Part shown: in pieces, positions 9,513-18,565 of the stretch
Numbering within the stretch: position 1 is the first letter of the stretch
How the letters are laid out: every line of letters starts with the position of its first letter
Assembly (NCBI GenBank): GCA_021784835.1
Contig: JAJYHI010000032.1
Coordinates: 1 to 33,673 of the forward strand
Reading direction: 5' to 3'
DNA from: a bacterium
GTDB taxonomy: Bacteria; SZUA-79; Acidulodesulfobacterales; Acidulodesulfobacteraceae
Length of the DNA stretch: 33,673 nucleotides
Translations under genes and position numbers: made by a program
The notes under the pieces: generated by a model
What the model was told of the DNA's origin: nothing
The model's input: only the letters and a program-made list of their open reading frames with translations
The model's database searches: none

Positions 9513-9746
9513 ATGGCAGTATCGTCAAACAAAACACTTGATGCAAGCGGGTTATCATGCCCTCTTCCCATCGTCAAAACAAAAAAAGAAATCGACACCA
9601 TGTCTTCAGGACAGGTCCTTGAGGTAATATCGACCGATCCCGGTTCAAAAAACGACATGGCGGCTTGGTGCAACAGGACAGGAAATAAGCTGTTGGAATC
9701 TTCGGAAGAAGGCGGAAAATTTAAATTTTACGTCCAGAAATCTTAA
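9513..9746 (+). CDS. TusA/SirA-family sulfur carrier protein
   Basis: A 77-residue single-domain protein with the family signature LDASGLSCPLPIVKTKKEI. Cysteine 16 in CPLP is the sulfur-carrying residue. The second half (VLEVISTDPGSKNDMAAWCNRTGNKLLES) fits the TusA two-layer fold. TusA proteins pass persulfide sulfur for tRNA thiolation, molybdenum cofactor work or, in sulfur metabolisers, to DsrE/Dsr-type partners. No dsr, tusBCD or rhodanese gene is visible here, so the partner is unknown. The near-perfect AAGGAGG site suggests high expression. It is monocistronic: a terminator-like hairpin follows at 9861-9886. Confidence 0.9.
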   Translation: MAVSSNKTLDASGLSCPLPIVKTKKEIDTMSSGQVLEVISTDPGSKNDMAAWCNRTGNKLLESSEEGGKFKFYVQKS

Positions 9747-9860
9747 GTATGCGTTTTAAGCCCCAAAAAGCGGCCTTTTAATAAAGCATTGCTTCAATTT
9801 AAAAGCGTAATTGGGAGTCCGAGCATATAAATCAAAGTTTAATTTATGGTTTATACCTAT

Positions 9861-9886
9861 AGGCGGTTTTGCAATTCCGCTTTTTT
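9861..9886 (+). terminator. Rho-independent-type terminator downstream of the tusA-like gene
   Basis: The stem AGGCGG (9861-9866) / CCGCTT (9877-9882), with one G-U pair and a 10-nt loop, runs into six T residues (9881-9886). It lies 115 bp after the tusA-like stop codon, leaving an unusually long 3' untranslated region, and about 110 bp before tatC. Confidence 0.5.
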
Positions 9887-9890
9887 AAAT

Positions 9891-9919
9891 ACGGTACCGG
9901 AATTCAATTCCGGTACTGT
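9891..9919. repeat. Near-perfect palindrome upstream of tatC
   Basis: The arms GTACCGGAATT (9894-9904) and AATTCCGGTAC (9906-9916) are exact reverse complements around a single C. Pairing extends outward by three more positions with one G-T mismatch, to 9891-9919. There is no T-tract behind it, so it does not look like a terminator. An operator or a mobile short palindrome is more likely. It lies 79 bp before the tatC start. Confidence 0.6.
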
Positions 9920-9997
9920 CACAATATTGATTATCCTGTTATTTCTCTTATTTTAAAACTTGCTTTTTTTGCTAAACGTTATAGTTATAGAAGATAG

Positions 9998-10870
9998 ATG
10001 CCGAATAAAAACAATAAAAATAAAGAACCTTCCAAACTTAACGAAGCAGGAAGAATGTCATTCGTCGAACATTTTTCCGAACTAAGAAAGAGGATTATTT
10101 ATGTATTTATAGCGATAATAATCTGCATGGGTTTTTCATGGCATTTATCTTATAAGGCTATAAATATTATAGAAACTCCTTTGGAAAAGCCGACATATAT
10201 AACATATTTTGCCGGATATGCAAAAAAAATTATAAAGAAAAAAATACCTTTCGTTTATTATTCGTTCGGATTAAATAAGACTCCTAAAAAATTTCAAAAA
10301 CATATTCTGCACTATTCAAAACCGCTTGAGCCGTTTTTTATGCAGGTTAAGGTTTCTCTTATTCTGGGGCTTATGATTGCATTTCCTTTTATTCTGTTTG
10401 AGTTCTGGCAGTTTATAAAGCCGGGGCTTTTAAAAAAAGAAAGAATGTATCTTTTACCTTTTTTATTTTTCGGTACGCTTTTTTTTATTTCCGGCGTAAT
10501 TTTTATGGTTTTTTATATATGGCCCGCAGTTATTAATTTTTCGTTAAGTTACCAGAGTCCGAATCTTTCGCCCTTAATAAACCTGACCCATTATATTAAT
10601 TTTGCTCTGAGGCTTGGTCTTATATTCGGTTTAATATTTGAACTGCCGCTTATTTCCGCTCTGTTTTCCCTTGCAGGCATATTGAAGCCTAATTTTTTAA
10701 AAAAATACCGCAAATATGCGCTTCTTATAAGTCTTATAATAGCGGCATTTCATGCCGATATAGTAACTATGTTTTTTATAGCCGTGCCTCTTTACTCTAT
10801 GTACGAAATCAGCATTCTTATATCTTCTTTTATATGGAGATTTAAAAAGCGGGACGGTTTAACCGCCTAA
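9998..10870 (+). CDS. tatC: Sec-independent protein translocase TatC
   Basis: TatC is the six-helix receptor that recognises twin-arginine signal peptides. The cytoplasmic N terminus contains MSFVEHFSELRKR (residues 20-32), where the family glutamate-leucine-arginine motif binds the signal. The segment PLEPFFMQVKVSLILGLMIAFPFILFEFWQFIKPGLLKKER is diagnostic, and FGLIFELPLI follows. The end has VPLYSMYEISIL. The normally conserved PxD before the last helices reads HAD, and the first periplasmic loop is long and lysine-rich. At 290 residues it is slightly long for the family. No tatA or tatB is adjacent. It converges with recJ across only 20 bp. Confidence 0.95.
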   Translation: MPNKNNKNKEPSKLNEAGRMSFVEHFSELRKRIIYVFIAIIICMGFSWHLSYKAINIIETPLEKPTYITYFAGYAKKIIKKKIPFVYYSFGLNKTPKKFQKHILHYSKPLEPFFMQVKVSLILGLMIAFPFILFEFWQFIKPGLLKKERMYLLPFLFFGTLFFISGVIFMVFYIWPAVINFSLSYQSPNLSPLINLTHYINFALRLGLIFGLIFELPLISALFSLAGILKPNFLKKYRKYALLISLIIAAFHADIVTMFFIAVPLYSMYEISILISSFIWRFKKRDGLTA

Positions 10871-10890
10871 AATCTAACGCCTGTATATTG

Positions 10891-12816
10891 TTAGATAAAA
10901 TCGAGTATTTTTATATAGCCGTTAAATAGTTCAAATATTATGCCGTCCACCTTTATCGCATTCTCCGTACAGTTTATGCAGTTGTTTAAAATATCCCTTA
11001 TAGATTTTTGCCTGTTGAATACCATAGCCTTATGTTTCGCCGCATCTTTTTCCTTATCGAGAGAATTTCCAGAAATATTAAGCGTAAAATAGCAGTTTAA
11101 ATAACCCTTGTTTTTTGAATTTTTATTTTTGAATTCACGTCTGTTAATATCTAATAAATTAATATCTCTCAATAAAAATTTAGGCTGTTCGTTTAACGGT
11201 CCGCAGGGGGAAATTATTTTTATTATTTCCGGCAGTTCCCTGCCGGAAAGCAGTTCTATATTAATTTCTTCGTCATAGCAGTAAGACGATGCGGTTTTTT
11301 CCGCTTTGAGATCGCCGTTTGCCGTCTTATTATATTCGGAAGCGTTATTTACTACGGCGTCTATAAAATTTTCGATATCGGAGCCTTTTTTCAAAGTCAG
11401 TCCGCAAGCCATTTTATGTCCGCCGAATTTTATAAAAAAAGATTCGTATTGTTTTAAAAAAGCGTATATATCTATATCTCCGCATGACCTGGCGGAACCT
11501 ATATATACTTTTTCTTTGTAACCTGTGAGCAGTAAAACCGGTTTTTTGAAATAATCGGAAATCTTGGATGAAACAATACCTATTACTCCGGGGTGCCACG
11601 ATTCGCCTTTTAGCATAATTATGGGAAGCGATTTTTCCGATACTTTGGATTTTTCTTCTATTAAATTCATAGCTTCCGTAAAGCAAGCGTCTTCAAGCTG
11701 CTGCCTTTTTCTGTTAAAAGATTCAAGTTCCTGTGCAAGATTAAAAGCGGTTTTTTGGTCGTTTTGCGTTAAAAGTTCTACTGCTACGGCAGGGTCGCCT
11801 ACTCTGCCTGCCGCATTAATTTTCGGCGCGATTTTCCATGCTATGTCGGATTCGTTTACGTTATCAAAATGCAGACCGCATATACGTCTCAATTCTTTTA
11901 TACCGGACCTGGGATTTTCATTTAATATCTGCAGTCCGTAACGGGTAAGAATTCTATTATCGCCATACATAGGAACTATATCCGCTACTATGCCGAGGCA
12001 GACTATATCTAGATAATCTTTGAGGTTGGGATAACTGTCTAATAATTCTTCTTTTACTAAAATTTTTCTTATCGCGATTCCAAGGTTAAAGGCTATGCCG
12101 ACGCCCGGTAAAAATTTAAAAGGAAACTTATCTCCTTTTCGTTTTGGGTTTAATACGGCGAATGCAGGCGGAAGGATTTCTTCTTCTCCGTTTAAAGGCA
12201 CTTCATGGTGGTCGCATATTATTACGTCGATATTCTTGGAATTTGCATACGCAACCTCTTTAACGCCCGTTATTCCAAGGTCGACCGCTATAATCAGCGA
12301 CAGCGGTTTGCCGCCCTTATCGTTTATCTCGGAATATATTTCGTCTATCGGGTCTATACCGAGACCGTAGCCGTCTTTAATTCTGTCCGGAAGTTTATAA
12401 AAAACAGAACGATTATCGGTATCCGCATTTTTTTTTAATATTTTTTTTAATTCCCTTAGAAAAGAAACCAGAAAAGAAGTAGCCGTTATTCCGTCCACGT
12501 CGTAATCGCCGTATATGCAAATCGATTCGTCTTCCAAAAGCGCTTTTATAATGCGCTTAACGGCTTTATCCATATCGGATATAAGAAAAGGGTCGTTAAG
12601 ATATTTCAAAGAAGGGTTAAGATAGTTATCTATAAAGCAGGATAAACTGATTTTTAAGATATCGCCGGAATCCACGTTTTCAAGGTTTTCTACTTTATAA
12701 AACGGATCGGAATTTAACTGGGAAATTATTCTTTTAGATATAAGCGAGGATGCGGTACTGCTCAGGTATAAAGGCAAATGTTCTTTTAAATATTTATATA
12801 CATATTCTTTTTCCAT
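10891..12816 (-). CDS. recJ: Single-stranded-DNA-specific exonuclease RecJ
   Basis: RecJ is a 5'-to-3' exonuclease of the DHH superfamily, acting in recombination and mismatch or base-excision repair. Motif I is YGDYDVDG (about residues 102-109), motif II is IIAVDLGIT (usually DCG or DNG), and motif III is the DHH at 202-204. AAGRVGDP follows, and the DHHA1 domain shows GESWHPGVIGIVSSKI and KFGGHKMACGLTL. A C-terminal OB-fold region follows. The 641 residues exceed the E. coli protein by about 60, partly from acidic/lysine-rich loops. It lies 32 bp behind secF in the same direction, so it is probably the last gene of the queA-tgt-yajC-secDF transcript. Confidence 0.95.
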   Translation of the reverse strand: MEKEYVYKYLKEHLPLYLSSTASSLISKRIISQLNSDPFYKVENLENVDSGDILKISLSCFIDNYLNPSLKYLNDPFLISDMDKAVKRIIKALLEDESICIYGDYDVDGITATSFLVSFLRELKKILKKNADTDNRSVFYKLPDRIKDGYGLGIDPIDEIYSEINDKGGKPLSLIIAVDLGITGVKEVAYANSKNIDVIICDHHEVPLNGEEEILPPAFAVLNPKRKGDKFPFKFLPGVGIAFNLGIAIRKILVKEELLDSYPNLKDYLDIVCLGIVADIVPMYGDNRILTRYGLQILNENPRSGIKELRRICGLHFDNVNESDIAWKIAPKINAAGRVGDPAVAVELLTQNDQKTAFNLAQELESFNRKRQQLEDACFTEAMNLIEEKSKVSEKSLPIIMLKGESWHPGVIGIVSSKISDYFKKPVLLLTGYKEKVYIGSARSCGDIDIYAFLKQYESFFIKFGGHKMACGLTLKKGSDIENFIDAVVNNASEYNKTANGDLKAEKTASSYCYDEEINIELLSGRELPEIIKIISPCGPLNEQPKFLLRDINLLDINRREFKNKNSKNKGYLNCYFTLNISGNSLDKEKDAAKHKAMVFNRQKSIRDILNNCINCTENAIKVDGIIFELFNGYIKILDFI

Positions 12817-12848
12817 ATTTTAATTTAATGATTTATATACAGCCGCTT

Positions 12849-13760
12849 TTACTTATAATGTTTCTCGTTTAAAATAACCATAATCGGGCTTGCTATAAAT
12901 ATCGACGAATAAGTTCCTATTAAAACCCCAAGAAGCAGAGTAAAGGCAAAATCGTGAAGAACTATGCCTCCGAGGAAAAAAAGGGACAATACGACCAATA
13001 CCACGGTAAGAGAAGTGACCACCGTTCTGGTCAAGACCTCGTTTATACTTATATTAACCAGACTTTTTAAATCTATATGTTTTGCCTTTTCGGTTTCTAT
13101 TTTTAGATTTTCCCTTATTCTGTCGAAGACGACCACCTTGTCCGTAAGCGAGTATCCGGCAACCGTAAGCACCGCAGTTATGACGAGCAGAGTTATCTCT
13201 TTCTGGAAGATAAAAATAACTCCCAGCAAAGCAAGTACATCGTGTCCAAGACCTATAGCCGCCGCTAAACCGAATCTGAATTCAAAACGCCAAGTTATAT
13301 ATAATATTATGGCAATTATAGCTATAACAATAGCTATAACAGCGTCTTTAGCAAGTTTTTTACCGACGGAAGGACCTATCATTTCGCTGCTGACCACTTT
13401 TGGAGGATTTTCTTTGAAAGATTTTTTCATCACTTTTTTAATTTTTGCGGTATATGCGTTCAAATCTTTTGCCATAGCTTTAGTCTGTATTATAATATCG
13501 TTCTTCCCTTTGATTTTAACGATTTTAACGTCTTTAAAACCGGCGGGTATCAAGACTTTTCTTACGGACGAAATAGATATTTTATGTTTAAATGCGAGCT
13601 GCATCGATAAACCGCCAGTGAAATCTATTCCTATCTTTGCAGTGCCGGCTATCATAGTTATTATTTCAATAATGCCGAATATTACCAGAATGGACGAAAG
13701 AACAAAAGAATATTTTCTTTTGCCTATAAAATTATAATGCGTATTTTTTATAAATTCCAA
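12849..13760 (-). CDS. secF: Protein translocase subunit SecF
   Basis: SecF with SecD uses the proton gradient to pull exported proteins from the SecYEG channel. The first membrane helix is at about 18-38, followed by the signature IGIDFTGGLSMQLAF. A periplasmic P4-type domain (about 50-130) comes next, then the five-helix RND module with GPSVGKKLAKDAVIAIV, GHDVLALLGVIF, GYSLTDKVVVFDRIREN and the C-terminal GTYSSIFIASPI. The length of 303 is normal. It is separated from secD by 32 bp and co-oriented. Confidence 0.97.
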   Translation of the reverse strand: MEFIKNTHYNFIGKRKYSFVLSSILVIFGIIEIITMIAGTAKIGIDFTGGLSMQLAFKHKISISSVRKVLIPAGFKDVKIVKIKGKNDIIIQTKAMAKDLNAYTAKIKKVMKKSFKENPPKVVSSEMIGPSVGKKLAKDAVIAIVIAIIAIILYITWRFEFRFGLAAAIGLGHDVLALLGVIFIFQKEITLLVITAVLTVAGYSLTDKVVVFDRIRENLKIETEKAKHIDLKSLVNISINEVLTRTVVTSLTVVLVVLSLFFLGGIVLHDFAFTLLLGVLIGTYSSIFIASPIMVILNEKHYK

Positions 13761-13792
13761 TTTTTACTCCTTTCCGTTTTTATTTATAATCG

Positions 13793-15373
13793 TTAAATAC
13801 TTAATTTCTTAAGTTCTTTTTTGTTAGAAATTATATCGAATATAACCTTCGTACCTACTAATGAAGTGAAAAGATTTATGAGTATGCCCAGAGAAAGCGT
13901 TACCGCAAAACCTTTTACCGGACCGGAACCGAAATAGAAAAGAACTGCGGCAGTAATAAGAGCGGTGACGTGAGAATCCAATATGGTAAAAAAAGCTTTG
14001 TTGTATCCGTTTTCTATAGCTATTACTACGGGTTTACCTTCCCTTAATTCTTCCCTTATTCTTTCGAATATAAGAACATTTGAATCGACCGACATACCGA
14101 TGGTAAGTATAATACCTGCTATACCCGGCAGGGTAAGCGTCGCCCCGAAAAGCGAAAGGGCAGCCATAAGAAAAAGAACGTTTTCCAATAATGCGAAATC
14201 GGCAATTAGGCCGGAAAATTTATAATAAAACACCATAAACAGAATAACAAGTACGGTGCCGACTATAGCCGCAAGTATTCCGTCGTGAATAGAGTCCGCT
14301 CCGAGAGTAGGTCCGACGGTATTATTTTGTATTATTTTTACCGGAGCGGGAAGTGCACCGGAACGTAAAGCTATTGCAAGATTATCCGCCTGCGCTATAG
14401 TAAAATGTCCCGAAATAGAAGCGTTGCCTCCAAGTATAGGTTCTTCTATTACCGGTGCGGAAATAACGTTACGGTCTAATATAATCGCAAGCCTTTTTCC
14501 CGTATATTTTGTAGTAATTTTGGCGAAAAGCTGCGTTCCCGCAGAATTTAAAGAAACTCCCACTTCAGGCTGGTTATACTGATTCATCTGGACGTTTGCG
14601 CTTGAAATAGCGGAACCGTCCATCAGTACCGTTTTCTTTAAAAGATAAGGTATTTTTGTAGTTTTGTGGCTGTACTTATTATATTTTATATGATATAAGA
14701 TTTCGTCGCCTTTGGGTATTTTACCGTTCAATGCTTTTACTATATTGTGTTTGTCGTCGACTAATTTAAAAGTAAGCCTTGCCGTTTTTCCTATTAATTT
14801 AATAGCCTGTTTGACGTTTTTAACTCCGGGCAGTTCCACGACTATTAAATTTTTTCCCTGCCTTGCTATTTTAGGAGCGACGAGTCCGAACTGGTCGATC
14901 CTGTTTCTCATTACTTCCACGGCTCCGCTAACCGCTTCTTTTTTATACAAAGAAAGCGCCGACGGTTTAAAACTGATTATATCGTTAGATAAATTTAACG
15001 AAACATGGTGATTTTTAATATATCTTTTAAGAGCGGATAAGCCGGATTTATTCTTAAGAATACTGCCGCTTAATACTATATAATTATTTTTGAAAGTTAA
15101 ATCGGATGTTTTTCCAATCTTTTTTGCTTCGACGAAAGATTTTATGTCGGCATAATCTTTGTATAATTTTTCTTTCACGGCTTTTCCGGTTTCTACTTTT
15201 TCTACTAGATAAACGCCTCCCTGGAGATCCAGTCCAAGATGCATTTCGGCGTTGCCTATTACCGCTTTCCACCATCCCGGCGTATTTTGATAGACGGACG
15301 GTATTATAGAAAAAACGGATATTAGAATTAATACCGATATTAAAATAACTCTGGTTTTAACGGGTTTCATCAA
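13793..15373 (-). CDS. secD: Protein translocase subunit SecD
   Basis: SecD is the larger partner of SecF. After a first helix (about 8-27) comes the hallmark LGLDLQGGVYLV (residues 46-57), then the large periplasmic P1 domain with EVMRNRIDQFGLVAPKIARQG and VELPGV. The RND transmembrane module follows with NNTVGPTLGADSI, GMSVDSNVLIFERIREELREGK and ILDSHVTALITAAVLFYFGSGPVKGFAVTL. At 526 residues it is a typical compact bacterial SecD. It is co-transcribed with secF (32-bp gap) and probably with yajC (129-bp gap). Confidence 0.97.
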   Translation of the reverse strand: MMKPVKTRVILISVLILISVFSIIPSVYQNTPGWWKAVIGNAEMHLGLDLQGGVYLVEKVETGKAVKEKLYKDYADIKSFVEAKKIGKTSDLTFKNNYIVLSGSILKNKSGLSALKRYIKNHHVSLNLSNDIISFKPSALSLYKKEAVSGAVEVMRNRIDQFGLVAPKIARQGKNLIVVELPGVKNVKQAIKLIGKTARLTFKLVDDKHNIVKALNGKIPKGDEILYHIKYNKYSHKTTKIPYLLKKTVLMDGSAISSANVQMNQYNQPEVGVSLNSAGTQLFAKITTKYTGKRLAIILDRNVISAPVIEEPILGGNASISGHFTIAQADNLAIALRSGALPAPVKIIQNNTVGPTLGADSIHDGILAAIVGTVLVILFMVFYYKFSGLIADFALLENVLFLMAALSLFGATLTLPGIAGIILTIGMSVDSNVLIFERIREELREGKPVVIAIENGYNKAFFTILDSHVTALITAAVLFYFGSGPVKGFAVTLSLGILINLFTSLVGTKVIFDIISNKKELKKLSI

Positions 15374-15502
15374 GCCTCACCATAAAAATAATCGTTAATA
15401 TTTAATATTATTAAAAAATTTAATGAATAATAAATCGAATATATAATATATATAAAGGGTAAATTAATGTTAGAAAGTTTTTGAATTATATATTTTTATA
15501 TA

Positions 15503-15868
15503 TTACTGTTTATTTACGGTTTTGGTAGCAATCGCGCTCTTTGTAATTTTTATTTTAACGTCTTTAGCGATTTCTATAGTAAAAAGCTGGTCGGCTATTC
15601 CTGTAATAACTCCTAATATGCCTCCCGTAGTTAATACTTCGTCGCCAACTTTAAGAGAATCTATCATCTTTTTATGCTCTTTAGTACGTTTTTGCTGGGG
15701 AAGTATTACTAACAAGTAAAAAATAGCGACTATGGCAATAAGCGGCGCAAAACTTTCCAGCGTCGATTCCCATCCGCCGCCCGTTTTTGCCGGCGCGCTT
15801 CCTGCGGCATAAGCAGATTTAACTTTTAAAACATTTAATAAATCGGATAAAACGGATACAATTTTCAT
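15503..15868 (-). CDS. yajC: Preprotein translocase accessory subunit YajC
   Basis: A small subunit of the SecDF-YajC complex. One transmembrane helix (about 41-56, PLIAIVAIFYLLVILPQQK) is followed by the conserved cytoplasmic pattern RTKEHKKMIDSLKVGDEVLTTGGILGVIT. The N terminus is longer than usual: about 35 residues, including a hydrophobic stretch and SAYAAGSAPAK, which looks like a signal-peptide-like extension with a possible AYA cleavage site. It sits between tgt and secD as in many proteobacteria. Confidence 0.94.
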   Translation of the reverse strand: MKIVSVLSDLLNVLKVKSAYAAGSAPAKTGGGWESTLESFAPLIAIVAIFYLLVILPQQKRTKEHKKMIDSLKVGDEVLTTGGILGVITGIADQLFTIEIAKDVKIKITKSAIATKTVNKQ

Positions 15869-15940
15869 TCTAACTCCTTTGACTTTATTTTTTTAAATTT
15901 ATTTCGCAATTTTATATATTATATTTATATTAAAAGAAAG

Positions 15941-17050
15941 TCAAAACAAAGATGAATATTTTTTTAAAATATCGTAAAAATAGCCGTTTTTAACGGCATT
16001 TCTAATTTTGGCGATTAAATCTTGATAATAATGCAGATTATGAATGGTTAAAAGCCTCTGCGCAAAAATTTCTTTACTCATGAAAGCGTGTCTTACGTAA
16101 GCCGCACTGAAGTTTTTACAACAAAAACAGCCGCATTCCGGGTCTATGGGCGAAGTATCCGATTTATATGCTGAATTTTTTATATTTACGGTTCCTTTGG
16201 ATGTAAAAATGAAACCGTTTCTGGCGTTTCTCGTCGGCAGTACGCAGTCGAACATGTCGATACCCAGAGATACGGCTTTAACTATATCGGAAGGAGTACC
16301 GACCCCCATAAGGTAGCGGGGTTTGTTTTCCGGAAGATTAGATGCCGAAATTTCAAGCATTCTAAGCATAGTTTCTTTAGATTCGCCTACCGCCAAACCT
16401 CCTACCGCATAACCGTCGGCGTTTAAGTCCGACATTGCGCGCGCTGATTTTTCCCTTAAATCTTCAAAGAAATTACCCTGCGTTATAAGAAAAAGCAGAT
16501 TATCCCGCCGGTAATTTTTTTTAGCTTCTATAGATTTTCCTGCCCATTCCAGCGTAATTTCTAAATCCTTTTCCGCCTTTTCTTTTTTTACGCCGGGTCC
16601 CGAAAAAACGTCAAGCTGCATCATTATATCGGAATCAAGAACGCTCTGTATTTCTATTACCCTTTCCGGCGTAAAAAAGTGCGTTTCGCCGTCTATATGC
16701 GACATGAATTCAACGCCGTCATCTTTTATTTTAGCAAATTTTGCAAGGCTGAAAATTTGGAATCCTCCGGAATCCGTCAATATAGAACCTTTATACTTAG
16801 TAAAATTTCTTAAAGAACCGAATTTTTCTATTACGTCCGTCCCCGGTCTTAAAAATAGATGATACGTATTGGAAAGCATAATTTTAAAGCCTTCGTCATA
16901 TAACTCGAAAGGAGAAAGAGACTTAACCGTTCCTATAGTTCCTACCGGCATAAAAACCGGCGTTTCTATGGTTCCGTTTTTAGTTTCCAGCAATCCGGTT
17001 CTTGCCTCGGTTGTCGTATCTTTTGCGGTTATTTTAAAAGTCATATGCAA
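15941..17050 (-). CDS. tgt: tRNA-guanine transglycosylase
   Basis: Tgt exchanges guanine-34 for preQ1 in GUN-anticodon tRNAs during queuosine synthesis. The catalytic and substrate segments are visible: TPVFMPVGTIGTVKSL, ILTDSGGFQIFSLAKF with its nucleophile/acid region, AVGGLAVGE and the RNA-contacting DCVLPTRNARNGFIFTSKG. The zinc site is CGCFCCKNFSAAYVRH, and the lower C-terminal part is intact. The 369 residues match the family. It follows queA at a 135-bp distance, and a 7-bp-arm palindrome (TAACGAT-T-ATCGTTA, 17055-17069) lies just upstream. Confidence 0.97.
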   Translation of the reverse strand: MHMTFKITAKDTTTEARTGLLETKNGTIETPVFMPVGTIGTVKSLSPFELYDEGFKIMLSNTYHLFLRPGTDVIEKFGSLRNFTKYKGSILTDSGGFQIFSLAKFAKIKDDGVEFMSHIDGETHFFTPERVIEIQSVLDSDIMMQLDVFSGPGVKKEKAEKDLEITLEWAGKSIEAKKNYRRDNLLFLITQGNFFEDLREKSARAMSDLNADGYAVGGLAVGESKETMLRMLEISASNLPENKPRYLMGVGTPSDIVKAVSLGIDMFDCVLPTRNARNGFIFTSKGTVNIKNSAYKSDTSPIDPECGCFCCKNFSAAYVRHAFMSKEIFAQRLLTIHNLHYYQDLIAKIRNAVKNGYFYDILKKYSSLF

Positions 17051-17185
17051 TTATTAACGATTATCGTTATATTTTATAAATATTATAGATATTATTTATT
17101 TTTTTAATACGTCATTGTCGTCGTGTTAAGCAATCCTTCAATTTCTTTTGTAATTTTTTGATGTAATGTATATGTATATTAAGTG

Positions 17186-18250
17186 TTATATATTATAAAG
17201 GTACATAGCGTCTCCGTAACTGAACAGTGAATAGTCGTTTTTTAAAGCTTCTTCGTAAACGGCTTTTGTTTTGTCAATGCCTATAAGAGCGCATATCATA
17301 ATATAAAGCGACGACTTAGGCTGATGAAAGTTAGTTATCAGATTTTTAGTCGCTTTAAATTTATAACCTGGATATATATACAAAGATGTTTCTTCGTTCT
17401 TACGGGGAGTTATCAAGCAAGTGCCGTTTTTATTTTCGACTGCGGCCGATTCCAGCGACCTTACCGCCGAAGTTCCCGTAATTATTACTTTGTTTCCTGA
17501 TTTTATCGCACCGTTAACTATATCGGCAGTTTCTTTTGTTACGGTATAAGTTTCCTTGTGTATTTCGTGCTTCCTTATATCTTCAGTCCGTACGGGCAAA
17601 AAAGTGCCGAGGCCTATATTCAGCGAAACGTCCGTAAAAATACCGCCTTTTTCTTTTATGGAATTTATAATTTTTTCCGTAAAATGAAGTCCCGCGGTAG
17701 GCGCTGCGACCGATAAACCGGCGGAATCGTCTGCGTAAACGGTTTGGTAGTATATATCGTCTTTTTCGTCCGCCGCCCGCTTGATATAAGGCGGCAGAGG
17801 AATTGCGGCGCATTTTTCGAAAATATAATCGTAATCGCTTTTAGTTTCTACCGATATTTCGTAAAGCCCGCCGCCGAAATTTTTTTCCGCCGTAATATAA
17901 ATTTTTTCGGCTACTTCTATTTTTTCGTTTTCTTTTATAGTTTTGTGCGCTTTTACGAGAGATTTAAGTTTTAAAGGAAAAGAAATATCGGCGGGGAATT
18001 CCGTAATAAATATTTCAACTTTGCCGCCCGAAATCCGTTTTCCGAAAATCCTGGCTTTTTTTACGCCGGAATTATTGACGACTACGGCATCGCCTTTTTC
18101 GATATAATCGGTTATTTCGTAAAATTTTTTATGCGTTATTTTAAAATTTTTTACGTCGACGGCCATAAGGTTGGCTTCGTCTCTGTTTGTTTTCGGATAT
18201 TTTGCTATTTTTTCCGCGTCAAATTTGTAATCGAACAGATCTATTTTCAT
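17186..18250 (-). CDS. queA: S-adenosylmethionine:tRNA ribosyltransferase-isomerase
   Basis: QueA adds the epoxycyclopentanediol precursor from SAM to preQ1-tRNA, after Tgt. Recognisable are the N-terminal FDAEKIAKYPKTNRDEANLM, DAVVVNNSGVKKARIFG, the AAPTAGLHFTEKII core, NIGLGTFLPVR, GTSAVRSLESA and ITNFHQPKSSLYIMICALIG near the end. At 354 residues it is complete. It is the first gene of the long minus-strand run ending with recJ. A minus-strand TATAAT at 18266-18261 sits so close to the ATG (18250) that the mRNA leader could be only a few nucleotides long; this is suggestive only. Confidence 0.97.
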   Translation of the reverse strand: MKIDLFDYKFDAEKIAKYPKTNRDEANLMAVDVKNFKITHKKFYEITDYIEKGDAVVVNNSGVKKARIFGKRISGGKVEIFITEFPADISFPLKLKSLVKAHKTIKENEKIEVAEKIYITAEKNFGGGLYEISVETKSDYDYIFEKCAAIPLPPYIKRAADEKDDIYYQTVYADDSAGLSVAAPTAGLHFTEKIINSIKEKGGIFTDVSLNIGLGTFLPVRTEDIRKHEIHKETYTVTKETADIVNGAIKSGNKVIITGTSAVRSLESAAVENKNGTCLITPRKNEETSLYIYPGYKFKATKNLITNFHQPKSSLYIMICALIGIDKTKAVYEEALKNDYSLFSYGDAMYLYNI

Positions 18251-18565
18251 ATAAACCCATATTATACAATAACTTTTGTGAAAAGTGGAAAGAAAAAGGC
18301 GCCATATTTTATTTTAGGAAATATCATTGTTTCTTTTCGTATGCATAAAATAAAATCTAATCCGAAAACTTTTTCTTAAGCATTTTTTTATCAATTATAA
18401 CATATTCGGGAGGTTTTTCTGTTATTATATTACAGTAAAGGATTAAAGTTATATTATGGAAATACCGAGGCAAAAAAGTATATAATAATATATACGGTTT
18501 CTCTAAATGTAATTAATTAGAGTTTATTTTTTTAAATTTATTTTTTAAATTTTTTAATTTACGCT
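18251..18565. other. Divergent intergenic region queA/holB, no gene seen
   Basis: A 315-bp AT-rich gap. It holds a possible queA -10 (minus TATAAT 18266-18261), a possible holB promoter (TTACAG 18430-18435, 16 bp, TATTAT 18452-18457), and a small hairpin with arms GTATATA / TATATAC at 18478-18495. Short reading frames have no ribosome site or recognisable similarity. I see no RNA gene. Confidence 0.5.

Noticed and set aside
10872..10896. Hairpin ATCTAAC / GTTAGAT between tatC and recJ as bidirectional terminator
   Set aside because: The stem is only 7 bp and AT-rich, and it overlaps the recJ stop. A T-run follows only on the minus strand and is four bases long. Too weak to annotate.
12964..13737. 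257-residue open frame on the plus strand
   Set aside because: It lies wholly opposite secF, whose protein shows all family motifs. The antisense product is a low-complexity Ser/Thr/Ile-rich sequence without recognisable features.
18131..18379. 82-residue plus-strand frame across the queA start
   Set aside because: Mostly antisense to queA; the composition is Phe/Tyr-rich as expected for an antisense shadow.
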